DNA of 6,592 nt from positions 1 through 6,592 of the forward strand of contig JAISEW010000133.1 in NCBI GenBank assembly GCA_031263945.1, read 5' to 3'. Both the position numbers and the translations under genes were made by a program. The notes under the pieces were generated by a model. It did not search any database, was not told the origin of the DNA, and saw only the letters and a program-made list of their open reading frames with translations. Below are positions 1 to 4,973 of the stretch, in pieces (positions within the stretch are counted from its first letter, which is position 1; every line of letters starts with the position of its first letter). Origin of the DNA: Gracilibacteraceae bacterium (lineage in GTDB: Bacteria > Bacillota > Desulfitobacteriia > Desulfitobacteriales > Syntrophobotulaceae).

Positions 1-64
1 TCTCACCGGCCCGAACTCTCTGTGCGCGCATTTGCCGCCGTTATCCCCGCCTCAACGGTTTCCG
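1..64 (-). promoter_or_regulatory. Probable 5' part of a T-box leader RNA (truncated by window edge)
   Basis: Read on the minus strand from the predicted transcription start near 64, the RNA shows the landmarks of T-box Stem I in the right order. A GTTGAG...GGGGATAA block (about 56-41) resembles the proximal GA/K-turn region. About 20 nt later comes CAGAGAG (22-16), the usual AG-bulge sequence, then TTCGGG and GGTGAGA (7-1), matching the distal GGUG-type loop. T-box leaders bind uncharged tRNA and control aminoacyl-tRNA synthetase or amino-acid genes in Gram-positive bacteria. The specifier codon, antiterminator and regulated gene lie to the left, outside the window, so the cognate amino acid cannot be named. 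The AGTA element is not exact here (ATAACGG). The call rests on motif order and on a promoter placed exactly where such a leader should begin; a plain untranslated leader remains possible. Confidence 0.55.
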
Positions 65-70
65 GATTTG

Positions 71-99
71 ATTTTAGCAGAAAAAAAAACCCTTGTCAA
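71..99 (-). promoter_or_regulatory. Sigma-A-type promoter for the leftward T-box leader
   Basis: On the minus strand there is a perfect -35 box TTGACA (99-94), a 17-bp spacer, and a -10 box TAAAAT (76-71) preceded by TGC, an extended -10 element. Transcription should start near 64 and run leftward out of the window. The -35 box is in the loop of the terminator of the upstream dehydratase gene, and the terminator's T-run forms part of the spacer, so the two signals share DNA. Box sequences and spacing are seen directly; activity is inferred. Confidence 0.7.
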
Positions 100-105
100 T
101 AGGGT
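81..105 (-). terminator. Rho-independent terminator of the dehydratase transcription unit
   Basis: On the minus strand, 19 bp after the dehydratase stop codon, a 5-bp stem ACCCT/AGGGT (105-101 pairing with 93-89) with a 7-nt loop is followed by an uninterrupted run of eight more T (88-81). The U-run is strong but the stem is short, so termination may be partial. The loop holds the -35 box of the next promoter. Confidence 0.65.
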
Positions 106-124
106 AATTATATGGTAAAAATTG

Positions 125-1978
125 TTATTTAGCGTCTGCGCGGAACTCCGGCAGTAAAGTCCGAATGCCCGCGATGATTTCTTCTTCCTCCATCACGCTC
201 CCGCGGGCGCGCAGTTTTTCCACAAACGAACGGAGCGCCTCCGTGTCGATATGATTCGGCCGGCCGACGAAAATCCGCCGATGCCCGGTGGCGGTGGCGC
301 CTTCTTCCTCAGTCAGCAGTTCCTCATGCAATTTTTCCCCGGGTCGGATGCCGGTGTAAACGATCGGGATATCCGCGCGCGGCTCGAAACCGGACAAACG
401 GATAAGTTCCGCGGCCAGATCGACGATCCGCACTGGCCGCCCCATATCCAGCACAAAAATCTCGCCGCCCGCCGCCATCGCCCCCGCCTGGATCACGAGC
501 TGACAGGCTTCGGGTATCGTCATAAAATAACGGGTCATATCCGGGTGCGTGACCGTCACAGGTCCGCCGCGCCGGATCTGGCTTTTGAAAGTCGGGACGA
601 CGCTGCCGCGGCTGCCGAGTACGTTGCCGAAGCGCACGGCGGCGAATTTGGTCTCCGAGCGGGCGTTCATATCCTGGATGATCATTTCGCCTATCCGTTT
701 GGAGGCGCCCATGACGCTGGCGGGATGCACGGCTTTATCCGTCGAGATCATGATAAACGCGCGCGCGCCGCTTTCAGAGGCGGCCAGCGCCAGAGAGCGT
801 GTGCCGAGAACGTTGCTGAGCATGGCTTCTTCCGGGTTATGCTCCATCAGGGGCACGTGTTTGTGGGCCGCGGCGTGAAAAACGACTGTTGGAGAGTGTT
901 TGGCAAAAACGCGGCGGACTTTTTGTTCGTCGCGGATATCAAAAATTTCGGCTATGACCGGTAAATCCTGTAATTCCTGTTGAATAGCGAAAATACTGTT
1001 TTCACCGTGCCCTCCGAGGATGACGCGGCGGGGACCGAATTGCAAAATCTGACGGCACAGCTCCGAGCCGATCGAGCCGCCCGCGCCTGTGACCAGAATA
1101 ATCCCCCCGTTCAGATAGCCCGCGACTTCCGCCACATTCAAATCGACCGGCGCCCGTCCCAGCAAATCTTCCACTTCCACTTCGCGGATGGCGCTGACAG
1201 TCAGTTTGCCGCTCAGGATATCGTAAACGCCCGGCAAAATCTTCAGCGCCGCCGGCGTTTTTTTACATATATCGGCGATCTCGCGCAATTCCTGGCCGGA
1301 AGCCGACGGGATCGCGATGATGATCTCCTCCACTCCCCGCGCGCGCACCAGAGCCGGGATATCCCACCGCGAGCCGAGGACTGGGACGCCCTGCAGCATA
1401 AGCCCGCTTTTTTCCGGCGCGTCGTCTACAAAACCGACCGGGTGGCCGTAGCGGTAATCGCCGTTTTTCAATTCGCGCAGCGCCACCAGGCCCGCGTCGC
1501 CGGCCCCGATGATCAGGATTTTTTTGCCGGGAGCGTCGGCCGCCGGCCCGCGCGGATAGCGAGCCCGCTGGATAAAGCGCGCCCCGCCCGTAAGCAGCAT
1601 GACCGACAGCCAGAAAAGAACGCTGACGATATGAGGCAGACGGCGAAAAGCGCCGACCGCCGGGATGGAGCCCGCGACAAAAGAGACGCAGAATAAAATG
1701 ACCACCACCGCGCCGACCCCGGCCGTCGAGGCGACGGTCACCGACCACAGTTCACCGATGCTGGCATAGCGCCAGATACGGCGGTAAAGACCAAAAAACC
1801 GGTAAACCAGCGGGATGATCAGTGTAGCGGCAGCGGCCGCCGCCAGATAAGTCGGGCGGTACTGAGTCAGTTCGCCGGGCCGTTCTTCCAGCCGCAGGTA
1901 AAAACTGGCCAGCAGCGCGAAATTGATGAGGAAAATATCCAGTGACACTTGCAGTACGGAACGTTTTAGGCGAGGCAC
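125..1978 (-). CDS. Membrane-bound nucleotide-sugar 4,6-dehydratase (PglF/WbpM/CapD class)
   Basis: This 617-residue protein is full length for the long polysaccharide-biosynthesis dehydratases, which convert UDP-GlcNAc to the 4-keto-6-deoxy sugar for capsule, O-antigen or protein glycan synthesis at the inner face of the membrane. Four hydrophobic segments lie at about 8-28, 45-62, 78-103 and 115-131. A first Rossmann-like domain begins at ILIIGAGDAG (154-163). The catalytic SDR domain begins at VTGAGGSIGSE (296-306) and continues with HAAAHKHVPLME (368-379), STDK (412-415) and MGASK (423-427). In PglF the Thr-Asp-Lys group is catalytic and Met stands where classical SDRs have Tyr; T413/D414/K415 and M423/K427 fit that pattern. 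The start is GTG, with an AAAGGCGG ribosome site (1989-1996) about 10 nt upstream. The gene follows the deleted nitronate monooxygenase gene by 26 bp and probably shares its promoter at 2575-2603. The exact sugar product is not shown by the sequence. Confidence 0.93.
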   Translation of the reverse strand: MPRLKRSVLQVSLDIFLINFALLASFYLRLEERPGELTQYRPTYLAAAAAATLIIPLVYRFFGLYRRIWRYASIGELWSVTVASTAGVGAVVVILFCVSFVAGSIPAVGAFRRLPHIVSVLFWLSVMLLTGGARFIQRARYPRGPAADAPGKKILIIGAGDAGLVALRELKNGDYRYGHPVGFVDDAPEKSGLMLQGVPVLGSRWDIPALVRARGVEEIIIAIPSASGQELREIADICKKTPAALKILPGVYDILSGKLTVSAIREVEVEDLLGRAPVDLNVAEVAGYLNGGIILVTGAGGSIGSELCRQILQFGPRRVILGGHGENSIFAIQQELQDLPVIAEIFDIRDEQKVRRVFAKHSPTVVFHAAAHKHVPLMEHNPEEAMLSNVLGTRSLALAASESGARAFIMISTDKAVHPASVMGASKRIGEMIIQDMNARSETKFAAVRFGNVLGSRGSVVPTFKSQIRRGGPVTVTHPDMTRYFMTIPEACQLVIQAGAMAAGGEIFVLDMGRPVRIVDLAAELIRLSGFEPRADIPIVYTGIRPGEKLHEELLTEEEGATATGHRRIFVGRPNHIDTEALRSFVEKLRARGSVMEEEEIIAGIRTLLPEFRADAK

Positions 1979-2004
1979 TTTTTTATCGCCGCCTTTAACA
2001 AAGA

Positions 2005-2505
2005 TTATCGGATCAAGCTCGGCGCTCTTTTCAAAATATCTTCCGCTTCACTGTTAATGGATACGATGATATCTTTACAGGTCCGGATCTCTTTTACGAC
2101 GGTGATCCCCTGTCCGGACATCACGAATCCGTTTTGCACGTCGCCGTCCACAAAAGCTTTCCTGTTCGTGCCGGTGGCGAGATCGGACAGTTCCTGCAGG
2201 CTCGCCCCGCTGTCCTCTAGCATGTGGAATTTATCGGAAAAAGCGTTTCTGATGCCTCGCGTAGCATTGGTCCTTTTTCTGACGGAGCCGGTTACTACTA
2301 CATCAGTACTCTGGGAGGCCAGGATCTTGTTCTTGGCGTTGATATGGATCTCACATTCTTCCGAACAGAGAAATACGGTGCCGATTTGAACCCCGTCGGC
2401 GCCCATAACCAGCGCGGCGGCTAGACCTCTGCCGTCTGCAAACCCGCCGGCGGCGGCCGCCGGTATTTTTAACCGCGGTATTACTTCCGTCAACCTTGTT
2501 TTCAT
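2005..2505 (-). CDS. Internally deleted nitronate monooxygenase / FabK-family FMN protein (remnant)
   Basis: This 166-residue ORF is about half the usual length (roughly 310-350) of the nitronate monooxygenase/FabK TIM-barrel flavoproteins. Residues 1-7 (MKTRLTE) match the typical family N-terminus. Residue 8 onward matches the C-terminal half: KIPAAAAGGFADGRGLAAAL (13-32), with the FMN-phosphate-binding AAGG and GADGVQIGT (35-43), then TGSVRKR, FVDGDVQNG and MSGQGI (129-134). The central region, roughly 145 residues including the active-site His, is absent, which suggests a precise in-frame deletion. The start is ATG at 2505 because GAGGAG (2513-2518) sits 7 nt upstream and the family's N-terminal sequence begins there; the longer frame opening at 2613 would start inside the -35 region. 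No stop or frameshift interrupts it. With half the barrel gone it is unlikely to be an active oxygenase. GC content looks lower than in neighbouring genes, fitting relaxed selection or foreign origin. The homology is strong; the function of the short form is unknown. Confidence 0.8.
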   Translation of the reverse strand: MKTRLTEVIPRLKIPAAAAGGFADGRGLAAALVMGADGVQIGTVFLCSEECEIHINAKNKILASQSTDVVVTGSVRKRTNATRGIRNAFSDKFHMLEDSGASLQELSDLATGTNRKAFVDGDVQNGFVMSGQGITVVKEIRTCKDIIVSINSEAEDILKRAPSLIR

Positions 2506-2574
2506 AACTGATCTCCTCAAGCTTTTTTTCAATACCCTCAAACGGCGGAGGATATGTATGCAAGCTCCTTGAAT

Positions 2575-2613
2575 ATTATACTTTGAGAACATTGATGTGT
2601 CAAGATATGTCAA
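2575..2613 (-). promoter_or_regulatory. Perfect-consensus sigma-A promoter with duplicated -35 box
   Basis: On the minus strand TTGACA (2603-2598), a 17-bp spacer and TATAAT (2580-2575) form an exact consensus promoter. A second TTGACA lies at 2613-2608, in a near-perfect 10-bp direct repeat (TTGACATATC then TTGACACATC), one helical turn upstream. Transcription should begin near 2568, giving a leader of about 63 nt before the deleted nitronate monooxygenase gene, with the dehydratase downstream. No riboswitch or terminator is obvious in that leader. The second box could be a decoy -35 or half of a regulator site. Confidence 0.85.
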
Positions 2614-2700
2614 AATCAGGTAATCACGGGATATAGACTACTTAATTACTTATTTTTACAATTAATTTGTTTTTTATATTCACACCCGAGGCATAATATC
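2614..2700. other. AT-rich divergent intergenic region
   Basis: This stretch separates the leftward promoter at 2575-2613 from the rightward rplS promoter. It is much more AT-rich than the genes on either side. It holds a 6-bp inverted repeat TTAATT/AATTAA (2642-2647 and 2660-2665) and a CATAAT -10-like hexamer (2692-2697) without a convincing -35 box. No gene or RNA is recognisable. Confidence 0.6.
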
Positions 2701-2729
2701 TTGCGCAACCGTTCGCGCTGTGCTAGAAT
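2701..2729 (+). promoter_or_regulatory. Extended -10 promoter of the rplS operon
   Basis: TTGCGC (2701-2706) lies 17 bp before TAGAAT (2724-2729), which is preceded by TGC, an extended -10 element. The -35 box matches consensus only at TTG, so the extended -10 probably compensates. Transcription would begin near 2736, leaving a leader of about 32 nt. The site covers the GTG at 2720, the other in-frame start for rplS, and so argues against that longer reading. Confidence 0.6.
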
Positions 2730-2767
2730 ATATGATATTCGCAGGGGGAAGGAGGGAGAAAGACCTT

Positions 2768-3109
2768 ATGGATTATATTCGTTTGATTGAAGAAGAGCAG
2801 ATGAAAAAAGATATACCGATTTTCCGGCCCGGCGACACGCTGAAAGTACATGTTAAAATCGTCGAAGGCTCGCGTGAGCGCATTCAGGTTTTTGAAGGTG
2901 TAGTGATCAAAAGACGGGGGGACGGGCTGCGGGAAACTTTTACCGTGCGCCGCGTCACAAACGGCGTCGGGGTGGAAAGGACGTTTCCGCTGCACTCGCC
3001 CAGGATCGACCGGCTGGAGCTGGTGCGCCGGGGCATTGTGCGCAGAGCCAAACTTTACTATCTGCGCGGGCTTTCCGGCAAAGCGGCTCGTATCCGCGAA
3101 CGGCGCTAG
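2768..3109 (+). CDS. rplS: 50S ribosomal protein L19
   Basis: This 113-residue protein is the usual length for L19, a late-assembling 50S protein at the interface with the 30S subunit. The whole chain follows the family: KDIPIFRPGDTLKVHVK near the N-terminus, then GSRERIQVFEGVVIKRR, VGVERTFPLHSPRID, and a basic tail RRAKLYYLRGLSGKAARIRE. The start is ATG at 2768: L19 proteins begin at this point, AAGGAGGG (2749-2756) lies 11 nt upstream, and the GTG at 2720 is inside the predicted promoter. It is the first gene of the rightward operon. In many bacteria rplS follows rpsP-rimM-trmD; here the upstream neighbour is instead a divergent unit and rplS seems to have its own promoter. Confidence 0.97.
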   Translation: MDYIRLIEEEQMKKDIPIFRPGDTLKVHVKIVEGSRERIQVFEGVVIKRRGDGLRETFTVRRVTNGVGVERTFPLHSPRIDRLELVRRGIVRRAKLYYLRGLSGKAARIRERR

Positions 3110-3124
3110 AGATTCCCTAGTAGA

Positions 3125-3140
3125 ATGATCCAATGATCCA
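3125..3140 (+). repeat. Tandem 8-bp duplication across the rbgA start codon
   Basis: ATGATCCA occurs twice head to tail (3125-3132 and 3133-3140), followed by ATGG. The first copy reads ATG ATC CAA TGA, a three-codon ORF (Met-Ile-Gln-stop). Its TGA (3134-3136) overlaps the ATG of rbgA (3133-3135) as ATGA. The second copy is the true N-terminus of rbgA. The repeat is directly visible; whether it affects translation is inference. Confidence 0.85.
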
Positions 3141-3951
3141 ATGGTATCCCGGCCATATGGCCAAAACCGGTCATAAAATCACAGAGCAGCTGTCGTGGAT
3201 GGACGCCGTGCTGGAATTAACGGATGCCCGCGCGCCGGACAGCAGCCGCAGTCCGCTTTTGCGGGAAATGCTGCGGGGCAAGCCCCGGCTGCTCATTCTC
3301 AACAAGGCGGATCTGGCCGACCCCGGCCGTCTGCAAGCTTGGACGGCGGGTCTGGGCGGCGAATATCCGGCGCTGGAGACAAGCGCGGCCACCGGACAGG
3401 GCATAGGTCGTATCGCGCCGGCGCTGGATAAATTGCTGTGCGCGCGCCGGGAAAAAGATTTGGCTCGCGGTCTCCGCCCCAAGCCCTGGCGGATCATGGT
3501 GGTCGGTATCCCAAATATTGGAAAATCATCTTTGATCAACCGCCTGACCGGGGGGGCGCAGGCTAAAACCGGCAATAAGCCCGGAGTGACCCGCGGCCCT
3601 CAATGGATAAAACTGCGTGACCGTCTGGAATTGCTGGACACGCCGGGAATACTGTGGCCAAAATTCGAGGATGAGGAAACAGGGCGCAAACTGGCGGCGA
3701 CAGGAGCAATCAGAGACGAAGTTTTTGACACTGAGGAATTAGCGGAGTGGCTTCTGCGTTTTCTCCGCCGGCATTACTCCGACCGGCTGCGGGTCTGCTA
3801 CGGCGGCGAGCCGCCCGCCGACAGTCTGGAGAGCGTCGGCCGCCGCCGCGGCTGCCTGACGTGCGGAGGGGAAGTGGATACTCTCCGGACGGCGCAAACT
3901 TTGCTCAAGGAATTCCGGGCGGGAAAAATCGGCCGGGTCACCTTGGATTAA
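3133..3951 (+). CDS. rbgA: Ribosome biogenesis GTPase RbgA (YlqF)
   Basis: This 272-residue protein is close to B. subtilis RbgA in length. RbgA is a circularly permuted GTPase that acts on a late 50S assembly intermediate. The motifs appear in the permuted order: G4 NKAD (57-60), G5 SAATGQG (84-90), G1 GIPNIGKSS (125-133), G2 PGVT (150-153) and G3 DTPG (169-172). The N-terminal IQWYPGHMAK (2-11) has the conserved His (H8, matching catalytic His9 of B. subtilis RbgA). The C-terminal RRRGCLTCGGEVD (237-249) and KIGRVTLD are also typical. The ATG at 3133 gives this standard N-terminus. No good Shine-Dalgarno sequence precedes it, and a duplicated octamer sits on the start. It lies 23 bp after rplS, so coupling to rplS translation is plausible. 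The signal peptidase gene often found between rplS and rbgA in Bacillota is absent. Confidence 0.96.
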   Translation: MIQWYPGHMAKTGHKITEQLSWMDAVLELTDARAPDSSRSPLLREMLRGKPRLLILNKADLADPGRLQAWTAGLGGEYPALETSAATGQGIGRIAPALDKLLCARREKDLARGLRPKPWRIMVVGIPNIGKSSLINRLTGGAQAKTGNKPGVTRGPQWIKLRDRLELLDTPGILWPKFEDEETGRKLAATGAIRDEVFDTEELAEWLLRFLRRHYSDRLRVCYGGEPPADSLESVGRRRGCLTCGGEVDTLRTAQTLLKEFRAGKIGRVTLD

Positions 3952-3960
3952 GGGGAATAT

Positions 3961-4947
3961 ATGGATTTCGCGGCGGAAAATTTGCTGCGGCAGCAAGGAT
4001 TTACCGCGGTGGCGGGAGTGGACGAGGCCGGGCGCGGCCCGTTAGCCGGGCCGGTGACGGCCGGAGCGTGCGTGCTGCCGCCGGCTTATGACCCGAGCGC
4101 CCTGAACGACTCGAAAAAACTGAGCGCCGCGCAAAGAGAGCGCCTGAACGCCGAAATACGGGCGGGCGCCGTTTCGTGGGCTGTGGGCTGGGCCGACGCC
4201 GCGGAGATCGATTCTTTGAACATATTGCAGGCGGCTAAATTGGCTATGACGCGCGCGCTGGACGCCTTAGACCCGCCGCCGGACTATGTGCTGATTGACG
4301 GCCGGGATCGTTTGGCGCTTGCCGTGCCGCAGCGCGCGCTGATTGGCGGGGACGGGATATGCGCCAGCATAGCGGCCGCCTCGATTTTAGCCAAGGTGGA
4401 ACGAGACGCTTATATGATCCGGTTGCATCAGACTTACCCGTTCTACGGGTTTGACCGGCATAAAGGCTATGGCACAAAAGTCCATCTGCAAGCGCTGGCC
4501 GCCCACGGACCCTGCCGCGAGCACCGGCGAAGTTTCGCGCCGGTGCGGCTGGCGGAGGCGGGGAGCCTTTTCGCGGACGGGCAGCCGGACCAGGAGACAA
4601 AAGATCTCGGGACGCGCGGGGAGAGCATCGCCGCCGCGTATTTGCGCGCGGCCGGTTTATCCATACTTGAGCGTAATTATCGCGCGCGCGGCGGCGAAAT
4701 AGATATCATCGCCCAGGACGGGGAAACGCTCGCTTTTATCGAGGTCAAAACCCGTCTTTCCAGCCGGAGCGGCCGGGCGGCGGAAAATTTGACGCGCGCC
4801 AAGCTGAAAAAGATGGAGTTCGCGGCTTTGTGTTACCTGAAAGAAAAAAACTATGAGGAATGGCCCGTCATGCGCTTTGACGCCGTGACCGTGGAGCGGC
4901 GCGGTGCGGAGACGGTGACGGAATGGTTAAAAGGGCTTCACATGTAA
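3961..4947 (+). CDS. rnhB: RNase HII fused to a YraN (UPF0102) nuclease-like domain
   Basis: One continuous 328-residue ORF holds two proteins normally encoded by neighbouring genes. Residues 1 to about 200 are RNase HII, which cuts RNA in RNA:DNA hybrids and at single misincorporated ribonucleotides. It has DEAGRGPLAGPV (21-32, with D21, E22 and the GRG junction-recognition motif), LIDGRD (D113), GGDGICASIAAASILAKVER (129-148, D131) and YGFDRHKGYGTKVH (162-175), so all four acidic catalytic residues are present. Residues about 213-328 form a full-length YraN domain with LGTRGE, GEIDII (D248), the EVK of a PD-(D/E)XK-type core (E261, K263) and RFDAV (305-309). YraN has no firmly settled function, though the fold suggests nucleic-acid binding or cleavage. 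The linker (about 201-212) has no in-frame ATG, GTG or TTG, so a separate YraN start is not apparent. The start ATG follows AAGGGGA (3950-3956), which overlaps the rbgA stop codon. Confidence 0.95.
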   Translation: MDFAAENLLRQQGFTAVAGVDEAGRGPLAGPVTAGACVLPPAYDPSALNDSKKLSAAQRERLNAEIRAGAVSWAVGWADAAEIDSLNILQAAKLAMTRALDALDPPPDYVLIDGRDRLALAVPQRALIGGDGICASIAAASILAKVERDAYMIRLHQTYPFYGFDRHKGYGTKVHLQALAAHGPCREHRRSFAPVRLAEAGSLFADGQPDQETKDLGTRGESIAAAYLRAAGLSILERNYRARGGEIDIIAQDGETLAFIEVKTRLSSRSGRAAENLTRAKLKKMEFAALCYLKEKNYEEWPVMRFDAVTVERRGAETVTEWLKGLHM

Positions 4948-4973
4948 TGAGAAAGTGTTTGAGGTGCGCATGA
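4947..4973 (+). other. Possible 8-codon coupling ORF between yraN and metH
   Basis: ATG at 4947 overlaps the upstream stop codon as TAATG and opens a frame reading MRKCLRCA. Its TGA (4971-4973) overlaps the metH ATG as ATGA. Ribosomes ending the fusion gene could restart here and be delivered to metH. No homology is expected at this length and the arrangement could be chance. metH also has its own GAGG site, so coupling is not required. Confidence 0.2.

Noticed and set aside
1..31. Minus-strand ATG at 31-29 opening a frame MRAQRVRAGE to the window edge.
   Set aside because: The same bases carry the T-box-like CAGAGAG and GGTGAGA motifs, the upstream GGCGG is a weak ribosome site, and ten codons give no homology.
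251..1696. Rightward open frames of about 237 and 238 codons opposite the dehydratase gene.
   Set aside because: Both are antisense shadows with biased His/Arg/Asp composition, no domain and no ribosome site, while the opposite strand encodes a complete known enzyme.
2351..2563. Minus-strand 70-codon frame starting with TTG at 2563, whose first part (FEGIEKKLEE) recalls the N-terminus of eukaryotic-type S-adenosylmethionine decarboxylase.
   Set aside because: The match is about ten residues, the AAGGAG lies only 1 nt from the TTG, and the frame soon becomes an Arg-rich shadow of the nitronate monooxygenase gene. Probably chance.
2506..2613. Longer start at 2613 for the nitronate monooxygenase remnant (202 residues).
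   Set aside because: The TTG start is part of the upstream -35-like TTGACA, upstream of the predicted transcription start, and the extra residues do not resemble the family; the ATG at 2505 has a good ribosome site.
2642..2676. AT-only inverted repeat TTAATT/AATTAA followed by a T-rich run, resembling a rightward terminator.
   Set aside because: The six A-T pairs with a 12-nt loop would be too unstable, and no rightward gene lies upstream to be terminated.
2703..2718. Imperfect palindrome GCGCAACCGTTCGCGC in the spacer of the rplS promoter, a possible operator.
   Set aside because: The symmetry is interrupted and short, and such GC-rich partial palindromes are expected often in this sequence.
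2720..2767. GTG at 2720 as start of rplS, adding 16 residues.
   Set aside because: It lies within the predicted promoter, the added residues do not match L19, and a strong ribosome site precedes the ATG at 2768.
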